From Roseburia sp. CAG:10041_57 (GTDB lineage Bacteria > Bacillota > Clostridia > Lachnospirales > Lachnospiraceae): a stretch of 33,098 nucleotides of DNA. The position numbers and the translations under genes were made by a program. The notes beneath the pieces were generated by a model. It was not told the origin of the DNA and ran no database searches. It worked only from the letters and a program-made list of their open reading frames with translations. The stretch covers positions 1 to 33,098 of the forward strand of contig MNTL01000072.1 in NCBI GenBank assembly GCA_001916965.1. The letters run 5' to 3'. This document shows positions 24,068-33,002 of this stretch, piece after piece (the stretch's first letter is position 1; the number at the start of each line of letters is the position of its first letter).

Positions 24068-24113
24068 GGTAATACTCCTTTTGTAATACAATATATTTTA
24101 TCTGTTTTAAAAC

Positions 24114-24139
24114 AACACAAAATCCGGCATGACCGGATT
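24114..24139 (-). terminator. Terminator after tRNA-Ser (minus strand)
   Basis: AATCCGG (24121-24127) pairs with CCGGATT (24133-24139); read on the minus strand the hairpin is followed by TTGTGTTGTTTT. Confidence 0.75.
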
Positions 24140-24148
24140 CTGTAAGTA

Positions 24149-24234
24149 CGGAGACGGAGGGATTCGAACCCTCGTGCCCCGAAGGGCTAACGCATTTCGA
24201 GTGCGCCCCGTTATGACCGCTTCGATACGTCTCC
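24149..24234 (-). tRNA. tRNA-Ser (anticodon CGA)
   Basis: On the minus strand the gene starts GGAGACG (24234-24228) and ends CGTCTCC plus the discriminator G at 24149, giving a perfect 7-bp acceptor stem. The anticodon stem GCGCA/TGCGT encloses CTCGAAA, so the anticodon is CGA, reading UCG. The long variable arm (GCCCTTCGGGGC) and the G73 discriminator mark a serine tRNA; the T arm is GAGGGTTCGAATCCCTC. The 3' CCA is not encoded (the next bases are TAC). Confidence 0.97.
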
Positions 24235-24323
24235 ATTATATAAGATGAACCAAAATAATATTGGTATTCTGCGTGCAATTCTGAAACAAGGTGTGCCTCA
24301 GAATTGTGCTTGTGTGTGGATTT

Positions 24324-24357
24324 TTGTTACATAAAGTAACAAGTAATGAAACATTAC
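24324..24357. promoter_or_regulatory. Two adjacent inverted repeats before the HdeD-like gene
   Basis: TTGTTAC-ataaa-GTAACAA (24324-24342) is directly followed by GTAATG-aaa-CATTAC (24343-24357; the spacer and arms are adjacent). Both could be operator sites. A TACAAT at 24402-24407 is a possible -10, without a clear -35. Confidence 0.45.
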
Positions 24358-24443
24358 GAAATTTAATTATAATGAATCGTGCCTAAGTAGTCAAGATGTG
24401 ATACAATATATTTTAGATTGCGTGTAACGAAAGGAGAATGGTT

Positions 24444-25040
24444 ATGGGTACATTTGTGGAAGGAATGAAAAAGAACTATTTTATCTCGGCAATTCTGACG
24501 ATTGCCCTGGGGGCAGTGCTGGTCATATGGCCGGACTGGTCAGGCAGGATATTGTGTTATCTGCTGGGGGCAGCATTGATTCTTATGGGTGGAATCCAGC
24601 TGATTGTCTGCATCAGGGCAGAGAGAATCGGCTTTTATTCCAAATTCAGTATGCTGATGAATATTATTCTGATTTTATTGGGGGTCTGGGTATGTATACG
24701 ACCTGATACGGTTCTGTCTCTTGTGCCGGTCATTATAGGGATTGTCATGCTGATCCACGGTTGTATGGATTTACAGTTTACAATGGATATTAAGCATGCC
24801 GGCTCAGGCAAATGGTGGATAGCACTGATTTTTGCGCTGGTTACGCTGACACTTGGAGTATTTCTTGTAATGCATCCTTTTCTGGCTTTTGAGATTACGA
24901 TGCTGATTATTGGTATTGGTTTATTATATGATGGAATATCAGATCTGGTACTGATGATTGTGGCAGCGTATGCACAACATCAGTCAGATAAAAGGATACG
25001 GGAGTTTGCTGCAAATGCAGAGAGCGGTATTCAAAAATAA
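24444..25040 (+). CDS. HdeD/DUF308-family membrane protein
   Basis: An integral membrane protein of 198 residues with six hydrophobic segments in three pairs, as in HdeD-like (DUF308) proteins: for example FISAILTIALGAVLVIWPDW, ILCYLLGAALILMGGIQLIV, ILILLGVWVCIRPDTVL. The repeated G-x-x-L-x-x-x-P pattern (WPDW, RPDT, HPFL) is the family mark. HdeD is linked to acid stress in enterics; the role here is unknown. ATG 24444 is preferred over 24438, because AAGGAG at 24431-24436 is 7 nt from the former and too close to the latter. Confidence 0.85.
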   Translation: MGTFVEGMKKNYFISAILTIALGAVLVIWPDWSGRILCYLLGAALILMGGIQLIVCIRAERIGFYSKFSMLMNIILILLGVWVCIRPDTVLSLVPVIIGIVMLIHGCMDLQFTMDIKHAGSGKWWIALIFALVTLTLGVFLVMHPFLAFEITMLIIGIGLLYDGISDLVLMIVAAYAQHQSDKRIREFAANAESGIQK

Positions 25041-25042
25041 AG

Positions 25043-25071
25043 TTGTTCATGTTATGAAAATGCGCTATAAT
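25043..25071 (+). promoter_or_regulatory. Sigma-A promoter for pfkA
   Basis: TTGTTC at 25043-25048, 17-nt spacer, perfect TATAAT at 25066-25071. Confidence 0.75.
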
Positions 25072-25101
25072 CGTATCAAACAGAGATAGGAGGGGATTTG
25101 C

Positions 25102-26175
25102 ATGATCAGAATTGGTTTGTTAACAAGTGGCGGAGATTGTCAGGCTCTGAATGCTGCCATGAGAGGTGTGGCGAAGGGCTTGCTCAATTCCGACCAGGAT
25201 GTGGAACTGTACGGATTCCTGGATGGTTATAAAGGACTGATTTATGGCAATTACAAGACACTTGCATTTTCGGATTTTTCAGGTATCCTGACAAAGGGCG
25301 GCACCATACTTGGCAGTTCACGATGCCCTTTTAAGAATATGCGTGACCCGGATGAGAATGGTCTGGATAAAGTAGCAGCGATGAAGCAGAATTATTACAA
25401 GCTTAATCTCAACTGCCTTGTCATTCTTGGTGGTAATGGCACACACAAAACAGCGAATCTTTTAAGGGAAGAAGGCCTTAATATTGTAACACTGCCAAAG
25501 ACCATTGATAATGATCTGTGGGGAACAGATATGACATTTGGTTTCCAGAGTGCTGTGGATATTGCAACACAATGTATAGACCAGATCCATACAACCGCAG
25601 CTTCCCATGGCCGTGTATTTATTGTTGAAGTTATGGGACATAAGGTGGGATTTCTGACTCTGAATGCAGGTATGGCAGGCGGGGCAGATATTATTCTGAT
25701 TCCTGAGATACCATATGATATTGATAAGGTAATCGAAGCAATCAACAAGCGTGCCCAGAGAGGAAGCAGATTTACAATTCTTGCAGTGGCAGAGGGCGCT
25801 ATTTCCAAGGAAAAAGCCAAACTGTCCAAAAAGGAATATAAGAAATCCATGGAAGAGTACAAATATCCAAGTGTTTCTTATGAAATTGCAGACCAGATTA
25901 CCAAGAAGACAGGTATGGAAGTCAGAGTTACTGTTCCCGGACATACACAAAGAGGTGGAAGCCCTGATCCTTACGACAGAGTATTTGCAAGCAGACTGGG
26001 TGCAGAAGCTGCACGCCTGATTCTGGAAGGTGAATATGGCTACATGGTAGGTTATGTAAACCGCGAGATTGTAAAAGTGCCTCTGGAAGATGTTGCGGGT
26101 AAGCTGAAAATGGTAGACCCGAATTCCACGATTGTGCAGGAAGCAAAAACATTAGGAATTAGTTTTGGAGATTAA
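25102..26175 (+). CDS. pfkA: 6-phosphofructokinase, group III type
   Basis: Phosphorylates fructose-6-phosphate in glycolysis. The 357-residue protein has SGGDCQALNAAM at the start, GSSRCPF, the phosphoryl-donor loop GGNGTHKT (about 111-118), LPKTIDNDLWGTD (about 131-143), HGRVFIVEVMG and GHTQRGGSPDPYDR. At the two donor-deciding positions (104 and 124 in E. coli numbering) it has Gly and Lys. Gly104 is typical of ATP enzymes, Lys124 of PPi enzymes; the Gly/Lys pair is known from ATP-using group III enzymes of actinomycetes. I infer ATP dependence, with PPi not excluded. GGAGGGG lies upstream, and dnaX starts 5 nt after its stop. Confidence 0.93.
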   Translation: MIRIGLLTSGGDCQALNAAMRGVAKGLLNSDQDVELYGFLDGYKGLIYGNYKTLAFSDFSGILTKGGTILGSSRCPFKNMRDPDENGLDKVAAMKQNYYKLNLNCLVILGGNGTHKTANLLREEGLNIVTLPKTIDNDLWGTDMTFGFQSAVDIATQCIDQIHTTAASHGRVFIVEVMGHKVGFLTLNAGMAGGADIILIPEIPYDIDKVIEAINKRAQRGSRFTILAVAEGAISKEKAKLSKKEYKKSMEEYKYPSVSYEIADQITKKTGMEVRVTVPGHTQRGGSPDPYDRVFASRLGAEAARLILEGEYGYMVGYVNREIVKVPLEDVAGKLKMVDPNSTIVQEAKTLGISFGD

Positions 26176-26180
26176 AGAAC

Positions 26181-27746
26181 ATGTCATATACGGCATTATA
26201 TAGAAAGTTTCGCCCTGACAGATTTGAAGATGTAAAAGGTCAGGATCATATTGTTACAACATTGAAGAATCAGATCAAGGCAGACCGTATTGGACATGCA
26301 TATCTATTTACAGGTACAAGAGGAACCGGAAAGACTACAATTGCCAAGCTTTTTGCCAAGGCAGTGAACTGTGAACATCCGGTAGATGGAAGCCCCTGTG
26401 GGGAATGCCGCAGCTGTAAGACTATTGCTTCGGGGGCTTCAGTAAATGTAATCGAGATAGATGCTGCATCAAACAATGGTGTAGATAATATCAGAGAGAT
26501 TATTGATGAAGTATCCTATTCACCGGTAGAGGGTAAATATAAGGTATACATTATTGATGAAGTACACATGTTGTCTATAGGGGCATTCAATGCATTACTG
26601 AAAACATTGGAGGAGCCCCCTTCTTATGTCATCTTTATATTGGCGACTACAGAAGTGCATAAGATTCCAATTACCATATTGTCCAGATGCCAGCGCTATG
26701 ATTTTAAACGAATCAATATAGATACAATTGCTGACAGACTGCAGGAGCTGATGGACAAAGAACAGGTCGCCGTACAGGATAAGGCATTACGTTATATTGC
26801 CAAAACTGCGGATGGTTCCATGCGAGATGCATTAAGTCTGCTGGATCAGTGTATTGCTTTCCATTTTGGAGAGAAACTGACCTATGACAAGGTATTGGAT
26901 GTGCTGGGTGCTGTAGATACCAGAGTATTCAGCGAATTGCTTGGTTTTATCCGTGAGCAGAATATAGTCGGCTGTATCTCACTTCTGGAAGAAGTCGTGA
27001 TGCAGGGCAGGGAATTGACTCAGTTCGTGGCAGATATTACCTGGTATCTGAGAAATCTTCTGCTGGTCAAAACATCGGACAGTGATATAGAAGATGTCAT
27101 TGATGTCTCCAGTGATAACCTGGTACGTCTCAAAGAAGAAGCACAGCAGCTTGATGCGGAGACTATCATGCGCTACATCCGTATTTTCTCAGAATTGTCA
27201 GGGCAGGTAAAGTATGCTACCCAGAAGAGAATCCTGATAGAAATGACATTGATCAAATTATGCAGACCTCAGATGGAGACTACAAATGACGCGGTAGTAG
27301 CCAGATTGGAGAATCTGGAAGATAAAATTGAAAAAGGGATTGTACAGGCAGCACCTGTTGCGGTACAATCAACGGGTATGACTGCACAGATTCCCCAGCC
27401 CAGACCCCAGCTTCCAAAGGCAATTCCTGAGGAAGTGCGGGAGATCGTGAATAACTGGGCAGGAATTGTTTCGCAGGCGACACCTCCATTGAAGGTTTAT
27501 TTAAAAAATGCAAGATTAAGCCTGGGTGGGGACAACAATCTGATGATTGTCGTAGAAGATGGACTTCCCTATGATTATCTCAAAGAACCCGACAATAAGA
27601 GCAGGGTTGAGGATATGATAGCGTCTTTTTTACAAAAGGAAGTAACCGTCCATATAGAGAAGATGCAGGAAGGACGAAGCTTTGAAGAAAGCTATGTAGA
27701 CCTGAGTAAGCTTACAGATATGGACATAGAAGTAGTAGAAGAATAA
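26181..27746 (+). CDS. dnaX: DNA polymerase III subunit gamma/tau
   Basis: Clamp-loader ATPase of the replicative polymerase. Residues 1-360 are the AAA+ part: Walker A GTRGTGKT (45-52), the zinc cysteines CEHPVDGSPCGECRSC, Walker B IIDEVHML, and the SRC sensor motif (ILSRCQRYDF). The C-terminal third is a Pro/Gln-rich linker (IPQPRPQLPKAIPEE) and a small domain, giving 521 residues, slightly short for a tau form. GGAG lies 12 nt upstream of the ATG. It is the first gene of the classic dnaX-ybaB-recR group. Confidence 0.97.
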   Translation: MSYTALYRKFRPDRFEDVKGQDHIVTTLKNQIKADRIGHAYLFTGTRGTGKTTIAKLFAKAVNCEHPVDGSPCGECRSCKTIASGASVNVIEIDAASNNGVDNIREIIDEVSYSPVEGKYKVYIIDEVHMLSIGAFNALLKTLEEPPSYVIFILATTEVHKIPITILSRCQRYDFKRINIDTIADRLQELMDKEQVAVQDKALRYIAKTADGSMRDALSLLDQCIAFHFGEKLTYDKVLDVLGAVDTRVFSELLGFIREQNIVGCISLLEEVVMQGRELTQFVADITWYLRNLLLVKTSDSDIEDVIDVSSDNLVRLKEEAQQLDAETIMRYIRIFSELSGQVKYATQKRILIEMTLIKLCRPQMETTNDAVVARLENLEDKIEKGIVQAAPVAVQSTGMTAQIPQPRPQLPKAIPEEVREIVNNWAGIVSQATPPLKVYLKNARLSLGGDNNLMIVVEDGLPYDYLKEPDNKSRVEDMIASFLQKEVTVHIEKMQEGRSFEESYVDLSKLTDMDIEVVEE

Positions 27747-27760
27747 GGAGGATTATATAA

Positions 27761-28111
27761 ATGGCAAAAAGAGGTGGATTTCCAGGTGGCATGGGTATGC
27801 CTGGTAATATGAATAATCTGATGAAACAGGCACAGAAGATGCAGCGTCAGATGGAAGAAGGACAGAAGGAATTAGAAGCAAAGGAATTCAGCGCCAAAGC
27901 AGGCGGTGGAGCTGTTGAAGTAACTGTATCCGGTAAGAAAGAAGTTCTTAAAGTACAGCTTTCTCAGGAAGTTGTTGACCCGGATGATATTGAAATGCTT
28001 CAGGATCTGATTATGGCTGCTACCAATGAAGCACTGAGAATGGCAGATGAAGCAAACAATGAATTAATGGGTAAGATGACAGGTGGACTTGGCGGAGGAT
28101 TTCCTTTCTAA
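27761..28111 (+). CDS. Nucleoid-associated protein YbaB/EbfC
   Basis: A small (116-residue) dimeric DNA-binding protein of the YbaB/EbfC family, usually linked with recombination genes. The N-terminus is Gly/Met-rich (GGFPGGMGMPGNM), then a coiled-coil helix (LMKQAQKMQRQMEEGQKELE), a beta core (VEVTVSGKKEVLKVQLS) and a helical end with a Gly-rich tail. AAGGAGG precedes the ATG. Its TAA shares an A with the ATG of recR, so translation is coupled. Confidence 0.95.
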   Translation: MAKRGGFPGGMGMPGNMNNLMKQAQKMQRQMEEGQKELEAKEFSAKAGGGAVEVTVSGKKEVLKVQLSQEVVDPDDIEMLQDLIMAATNEALRMADEANNELMGKMTGGLGGGFPF

Positions 28112-28707
28112 TGGACCTGTATAGCGGATATATCAATCAGTTGATCGAACAGTTTGCCAAGCTTCCCGGAGTCGGGAATAAATCAGCACAGAGACTGGCT
28201 TTGCATATTATCAATATGCCCAAGGAGCATGTAGAGCGTTTTGCCAAAATTATGGTAGATGCCAAGAATAATATACATTATTGCAAATATTGCTACACAC
28301 TTACGGATGAAGAGGTATGCCCTATCTGCGCCAATCCCAAGAGAGATCATACTACGATTATGGTAGTAGAGAATATCAGGGATCTGGCAGCATATGAGAA
28401 GACCGGTAAATTCGAAGGTGTATATCATGTGCTGCATGGGGCAATATCACCTATGCTGGGAATAGGACCGGGAGACATTAAATTAAAAGAATTGATCAAG
28501 CGTCTTGAAGGTGACGTGAAGGAAGTCATTATTGCAACCAATTCCAGCCTGGAAGGAGAGACAACAGCGATGTACATTTCCAAGCTGATCAAACCTACCG
28601 GTGTGAAAGTGACGAGAATCGCCAGTGGAGTACCGGTCGGCGGAGATCTGGAATGCATAGATGAAATGACGTTATTAAGAGCATTAGAAGGTAGAGTGGA
28701 ATTATAA
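28111..28707 (+). CDS. recR: Recombination mediator protein RecR
   Basis: Works with RecO to load RecA onto SSB-coated single-stranded DNA gaps. The 198-residue protein has an N-terminal helix-hairpin-helix (LPGVGNKSAQRLALHI), a four-Cys zinc finger (CKYCYTLTDEEVCPIC, residues 57-72), a Toprim domain (IMVVENIRDLAAYEKTGKFE, then ATNSSLEGETTAMYI) and a C-terminal tail. Length and order are standard. The start ATG overlaps the stop of the upstream gene. Confidence 0.98.
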   Translation: MDLYSGYINQLIEQFAKLPGVGNKSAQRLALHIINMPKEHVERFAKIMVDAKNNIHYCKYCYTLTDEEVCPICANPKRDHTTIMVVENIRDLAAYEKTGKFEGVYHVLHGAISPMLGIGPGDIKLKELIKRLEGDVKEVIIATNSSLEGETTAMYISKLIKPTGVKVTRIASGVPVGGDLECIDEMTLLRALEGRVEL

Positions 28708-28731
28708 ATTATATAAATGGAGGGATGAGAT

Positions 28732-29775
28732 ATGTCAGTTCGTACAAAAGTATTTGGAACAATGAAAGATGGACATAAAGTAACTCTGTATAGTATACAG
28801 AATCAGAATGGTATGATTGCAGAAGTTATGGATTATGGTGCAATTCTTGTGAATCTGTTAGTACCTGATCACAAAGGTGAAGTAGATGATATTGTTCTGG
28901 GCTATGATAAATTGGAAGATTATTATGTAAATGGCTGTTTCTTTGGCGCAGTGATCGGACCAAGCGCAAACCGTATTGCAAAAGCCAGATTCAGTATTGA
29001 TGGAGTTACATATCAGTTACCTGCAAATGACAATGGGAACAATCTTCACAGTGACCATGTAAACGGTTATCCCAAGAGATTATGGAATGCCGAGATAGTG
29101 GGGAATGGCGTTCGCTTTACCTTGGATGATCCCGATGGCTCCATGGGATTTCCGGGAAATAAACATGTAGAAGTCACTTATACATTGACAGAAGAGAATG
29201 AATTAAGACTGGATTATCATGTAACAAGTGACAAAAAGACATTAATAAACATGACAAATCACTCATATTTCAATCTTGCAGGACACAATGCAGGAAGTAT
29301 TCTGCAGCATAAGCTTCAGATACTTGCAGATGCATATACCCCGGTGATACCGGGCTCTATTCCTACAGGCGAGATTGCTCCTGTAAAAGGTACACCATTT
29401 GATTTCACCACACCTGTTGTAATAGGTGAACGCATTGAGGATGACAATGAGCAGCTTAAATTAGGACAGGGCTATGATCATAACTGGGTACTGGATCACT
29501 GCGATGGCTCAGTCAGAAAGATTGCAGAAGTAACGGAGCCTGTTAAGGGCAGGACAATGACAGTATATTCAGACCAGCCGGGTATGCAGTTCTATGCTGG
29601 CAACTGTATTTCACCTCATAAGGGAAAAGCAAATGCAGAGTATGGCAAGAGATGTGGTCTGGCACTGGAGACTCAGGCATATCCTGACTCAGTAAACAGA
29701 GAGAACTTCCCGGATGTTATCTATGGACCGGATAGAGAGTACAAAACAACAACTATTTATAAATTGTCCTGGTAG
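28732..29775 (+). CDS. galM: Aldose 1-epimerase (mutarotase)
   Basis: Interconverts the alpha and beta anomers of aldoses such as galactose. The 347-residue protein shows the family blocks: DYGAILVNLLVPDH, GPSANRIAKARF, NNLHSD, the catalytic-His region NHSYFNLAGH, QGYDHNWVLD, GMQFYAGNC, and the catalytic-Glu region LALETQAYPDS. AATGGAGGGATGAGAT precedes the ATG. No other gal gene lies nearby, so it was probably placed after recR only by operon extension. Confidence 0.95.
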   Translation: MSVRTKVFGTMKDGHKVTLYSIQNQNGMIAEVMDYGAILVNLLVPDHKGEVDDIVLGYDKLEDYYVNGCFFGAVIGPSANRIAKARFSIDGVTYQLPANDNGNNLHSDHVNGYPKRLWNAEIVGNGVRFTLDDPDGSMGFPGNKHVEVTYTLTEENELRLDYHVTSDKKTLINMTNHSYFNLAGHNAGSILQHKLQILADAYTPVIPGSIPTGEIAPVKGTPFDFTTPVVIGERIEDDNEQLKLGQGYDHNWVLDHCDGSVRKIAEVTEPVKGRTMTVYSDQPGMQFYAGNCISPHKGKANAEYGKRCGLALETQAYPDSVNRENFPDVIYGPDREYKTTTIYKLSW

Positions 29776-29806
29776 AATATTCTATTCATAGCAGGATAAA
29801 CAAGAC

Positions 29807-29833
29807 AAATCGACTCTGAGCAGTCGATTTTTG
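29807..29833 (+). terminator. Terminator after galM
   Basis: AAATCGACT (29807-29815) pairs with AGTCGATTT (29822-29830) around CTGAGC, continuing into TTTTTG. Confidence 0.9.
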
Positions 29834-29862
29834 TCTGTAAAAATAAATATGCGGGTGTTTGC

Positions 29863-29891
29863 TTCGACAGATTATGCGTAATGAATATGCT
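29863..29891 (+). promoter_or_regulatory. Possible promoter for the LysM-protein operon
   Basis: TTCGAC at 29863-29868, 17-nt spacer, TATGCT at 29886-29891. Both boxes are imperfect. Confidence 0.35.
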
Positions 29892-29957
29892 ACGATATTT
29901 CCTGATAGATTACAGAGTTTATGGGAATGAACCTGACAGGGAAGGGTGGAATGAGAC

Positions 29958-30995
29958 ATGGCGCAGATTCCGGTGAACACGCGGGCAGTAGGTGATCCCA
30001 AAGGAGATTATCTGCTGTACCTTGAGGATTATGTACATACTTTTATCAGAAAAGTGTATCAGGAGGACTCTACACAGGGGAAGAAACGTGAGATTTCTCT
30101 GTGGGGGTATGAATTTGAAGAACAGGGAAGGGTGTATCTGGTGATATCCGGGGCAATAGACCAGTCGCTGCCTGCGGTATCAGGAGAAAGATTTTTCCCT
30201 TCCTGTTATTGTATAGGACAGGCTACCATACAGGAGGGCACGGATACACAGATCGGGTTGGAAATAACAGCACCTGATGGAAGCAAAATAGTAGTGCGCG
30301 ATTTTTATATTTATTATGATCAGAATGAAGAAATGCAGAATTATCTGATAGAGTGGAATCTGACACATAATAAGGGCAGGATTCGCACCCAGTCAGAGGA
30401 TGCTGTGCGTTTTACCAGAATGACGCAGGCATGCAACAGAGAGGAAGCCAGAGTAAGTTATCTGTGGAATGCCATGAATCTGCTCAGTCTTGGTTTGATG
30501 GTGTGTGTGGCGGCTTTTGGCATCATATCCGTTAATAATTATCACAAAATGAAAGATATGGAGAACAAGATTGCCTATATTATGTCAATGCCCCAGGAAG
30601 CGCTGGCTGCAATGAGCGGACAGCTATACGAAGAGAAGGGCACCTGGGAAGAACAGCTGGATAATGTGGTGCAGACCCAGGATACAACAGAAACGACACA
30701 GGAAGAGGACTCCTTGCAGAAGCAGGCACAGCTTATGCAGACGACAGAAGCTGCGCAGGCAGCAGAAGAGCAGCAGACGTATGCGGAAAATGCGCAGACG
30801 CAGGAGGCGGTGGTTCAGGATACAGCAGCACCGGCGATGCAATATTATATTGTACAGCAGGGAGATACACTTCGAAGCATCAGTTACCGGGTGTATGGAA
30901 CGTATGATATGGTATCTGCAATCTGTGCGTGGAATGGAATAGAGGACGCAGACAGTATACTTTATGGACAAAGGCTTTTACTTCAAACAGAATAA
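29958..30995 (+). CDS. LysM-domain bitopic membrane protein
   Basis: A 345-residue protein: a cytosolic N-terminal domain (1-165, starting with NTRAVGDPKGDYLLYLEDYV and containing SLWGYEFEEQGRVYLVISG), one membrane helix at about 174-193 (LLSLGLMVCVAAFGIIS), an acidic Gln/Thr/Ala-rich linker outside the membrane, and a C-terminal LysM peptidoglycan-binding domain at about 295-343 (YYIVQQGDTLRSIS, YGQRLLLQ). It could link a cytosolic process to the wall. The N-terminal domain may be a JAB-like fold, but this is only a resemblance. GAAGGGTGG is 8 nt before the ATG. Confidence 0.8.
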   Translation: MAQIPVNTRAVGDPKGDYLLYLEDYVHTFIRKVYQEDSTQGKKREISLWGYEFEEQGRVYLVISGAIDQSLPAVSGERFFPSCYCIGQATIQEGTDTQIGLEITAPDGSKIVVRDFYIYYDQNEEMQNYLIEWNLTHNKGRIRTQSEDAVRFTRMTQACNREEARVSYLWNAMNLLSLGLMVCVAAFGIISVNNYHKMKDMENKIAYIMSMPQEALAAMSGQLYEEKGTWEEQLDNVVQTQDTTETTQEEDSLQKQAQLMQTTEAAQAAEEQQTYAENAQTQEAVVQDTAAPAMQYYIVQQGDTLRSISYRVYGTYDMVSAICAWNGIEDADSILYGQRLLLQTE

Positions 30996-31063
30996 TGGTA
31001 TACTGAAAGACAATAAACCTACATAGAATAACAGCACCATGCTGCAAGATACAGGGGGAGAAT

Positions 31064-32287
31064 ATGGCAGACCTGAACAAGGCAAAGAGAAACCCTTTTC
31101 TGAAAAGTGGAAAGAAAGAAGAAAAAAATACAAACAAAACAGATACGCCCTTACAACATAAGCTTGCAAGACACAAGGTGCTTATGATATACAGAATCTG
31201 CTTTGTCGTGGCACTGGTTTGTGTCTTTTTGGTCTGCGCATATATACACTGGAAGAATCTGCAATACACGGATTATGAAGTAAAACAGCAATATGAATGG
31301 TCCAGATCACAGGAAGCGCACAGTATTAATCTTGCCAATACCCTGTTTACCTACAGTAAAGATGGTATGAGCTGTACAGATGCCAAGGGAAAAGTCATTT
31401 GGAACCAGACCTATGAAATGCAGGACCCCATGGTTCGGACATGCTCAAATGTAGTTGCAGTAGGTGATTATAATGGACGTAATATCTATGTGTCAGATAC
31501 AGCCGGCAACCTGGGAACGATAGACACAACAATGCCAATCAGAGATTTCTGCGTGGCTTCTAATGGGGTAGTGGCAGCAGTTCTGGATGATTCAACGGTT
31601 ACGGCAATCTATCTTTACAGCGTTGCAGGAGAACAGCTGGCATATTTTAAAACAACTATGAGTAAATCAGGATATCCTGTGGCAATTGCCATATCTGATG
31701 ATGGCAAGCAGATTGCAGTATCTTATTTAAAGGCGGAGAATGGCAAGGTGACTTCCAGCGTCGGCTTTTATAATTTCTCCTCAGTTGGACAGAATTATAC
31801 AGATAACCTCGTAGGAGGATACGGTTACGCAGATGCAGTAGTGCCTTTGATTTCTTTTATGAATAATGATACTGTATTTGCTGTTGCAGATAACAGACTT
31901 ATGTTTTATCAGGGCAGGCAGAAACCGGTCAGCCTGACAGATATGTTGATTTCAGAAGAGATTCAGAGCGTATTCTATGATAAAGATCATGTCGGACTTG
32001 TCTTTTATAATTCAGGAGCAGAGACTACGTATCGAATGGAACTTTATGATACATCAGGTAAGAAAGTCAGAGAACTTGCCTTTGACCTGGAATATAAGGA
32101 CATTATTTTTGATACAGCAGGCATTATTATCTATAATGATGAGAACTGTGTGATTTATGACTGGGATGGCAGATTGAAGTATCAGGGAGATTTCAGAAAC
32201 CGCGTAGAATGTATGATTCCTACAGGCAATATTGCCAGATATACATTGGTAACGACAGACAGCATACAGAACATACAGCTGCAATAG
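31064..32287 (+). CDS. DUF5711-like membrane-anchored beta-propeller protein
   Basis: A 407-residue protein: a basic, disordered N-terminus (1-40), one membrane helix at about 42-63 (ICFVVALVCVFLVCAYI), and a long outside domain of repeated four-strand units (VVAVGDYNGRNIYVSDTAGN, LYSVAGEQLAYFKTTMS, MELYDTSGKKVREL), which looks like a propeller. This pattern is what I associate with DUF5711 proteins of Lachnospiraceae. GGGGGAG is close to the ATG. It probably forms an operon with the LysM gene before it and cvpA after it. Confidence 0.75.
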   Translation: MADLNKAKRNPFLKSGKKEEKNTNKTDTPLQHKLARHKVLMIYRICFVVALVCVFLVCAYIHWKNLQYTDYEVKQQYEWSRSQEAHSINLANTLFTYSKDGMSCTDAKGKVIWNQTYEMQDPMVRTCSNVVAVGDYNGRNIYVSDTAGNLGTIDTTMPIRDFCVASNGVVAAVLDDSTVTAIYLYSVAGEQLAYFKTTMSKSGYPVAIAISDDGKQIAVSYLKAENGKVTSSVGFYNFSSVGQNYTDNLVGGYGYADAVVPLISFMNNDTVFAVADNRLMFYQGRQKPVSLTDMLISEEIQSVFYDKDHVGLVFYNSGAETTYRMELYDTSGKKVRELAFDLEYKDIIFDTAGIIIYNDENCVIYDWDGRLKYQGDFRNRVECMIPTGNIARYTLVTTDSIQNIQLQ

Positions 32288-32315
32288 TTAATGCATAAAA
32301 TACAACGAGGGATAT

Positions 32316-32795
32316 ATGGATATTAATATAGTTTGGATCATAGCAGTGCTGTTACTGGCTGCAGGTGCAGTCAAGGGATTTCGTAAAGGACTGGTAGAAG
32401 GTGTGGTGCGTATCACTTCTTATGTGATAGGCATCATAGTACTTATTGTATTGGTAAAAGGAATTGGAAGCTTTATTCAGGGAAGTATATTGAATGTCCT
32501 TATGGCACTCATACTTCTTGTGGTTATCAGATTGTTGCACAGGATCATCAAACTGTTACTTGACTCCTGCAGGCTGGTCAGCCGATTGCCTGTAGTCAAG
32601 TGGCTGGATCGACTGGGAGGAACACTGCTTGGAATAGCACAGATGGTATGCCTGATATGGGCGCTTTTTATTCTGTTTGGATATTTTGATATACTGCATC
32701 TGAATGGCTGGATACTGGAAATGGTCAATCAAAGCAGGCTGCTTAGTCTGTTGTATCATACCAATTATATTATCCGGCTTATGCAGGTTATGTAA
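32316..32795 (+). CDS. CvpA-family membrane protein
   Basis: A 159-residue integral membrane protein with four hydrophobic helices, the first carrying the CvpA pattern GAVKGFRKGLVEGVVRITSY, then IVLIVLVKGIGSF, LIWALFILFGYF and a cytosolic end. CvpA proteins are linked to colicin V export in E. coli and to cell-envelope stress; the molecular role is not settled. Last gene of the LysM operon. AGGGAT is a modest ribosome binding site. Confidence 0.8.
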   Translation: MDINIVWIIAVLLLAAGAVKGFRKGLVEGVVRITSYVIGIIVLIVLVKGIGSFIQGSILNVLMALILLVVIRLLHRIIKLLLDSCRLVSRLPVVKWLDRLGGTLLGIAQMVCLIWALFILFGYFDILHLNGWILEMVNQSRLLSLLYHTNYIIRLMQVM

Positions 32796-32845
32796 CCTGG
32801 TCCGTTTCGAATCATAAAAAAGATTAAAAAAATCATAAAATGTGA

Positions 32846-32874
32846 TTGACTTTTGGAAAATGAAATGATATGAT
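32846..32874 (+). promoter_or_regulatory. Upstream tandem promoter P1
   Basis: TTGACT at 32846-32851, 17-nt spacer, TATGAT at 32869-32874. Confidence 0.7.
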
Positions 32875-32938
32875 AAATTTCGCCGTTAAGAGTGATTCAA
32901 ATGATAAAAATTTGAATTATGTAAATATAAAAAAGTGC

Positions 32939-32968
32939 TTGACAAAACACAATGATGCATGATAAACT
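32939..32968 (+). promoter_or_regulatory. Downstream tandem promoter P2
   Basis: TTGACA at 32939-32944, 18-nt spacer, TAAACT at 32963-32968, about 93 nt after P1. Confidence 0.7.
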
Positions 32969-33002
32969 ATCAGAGTTGTGTCAAACATGAACAACGGTAA
33001 GA

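Noticed and set aside
23741..25040. A defence island or toxin-antitoxin locus around the XRE regulator, tRNA and HdeD-like gene
   Set aside because: No integrase, toxin, direct-repeat attachment site or nuclease is present; the tRNA is intact with a normal terminator, and the neighbours are ordinary genes.
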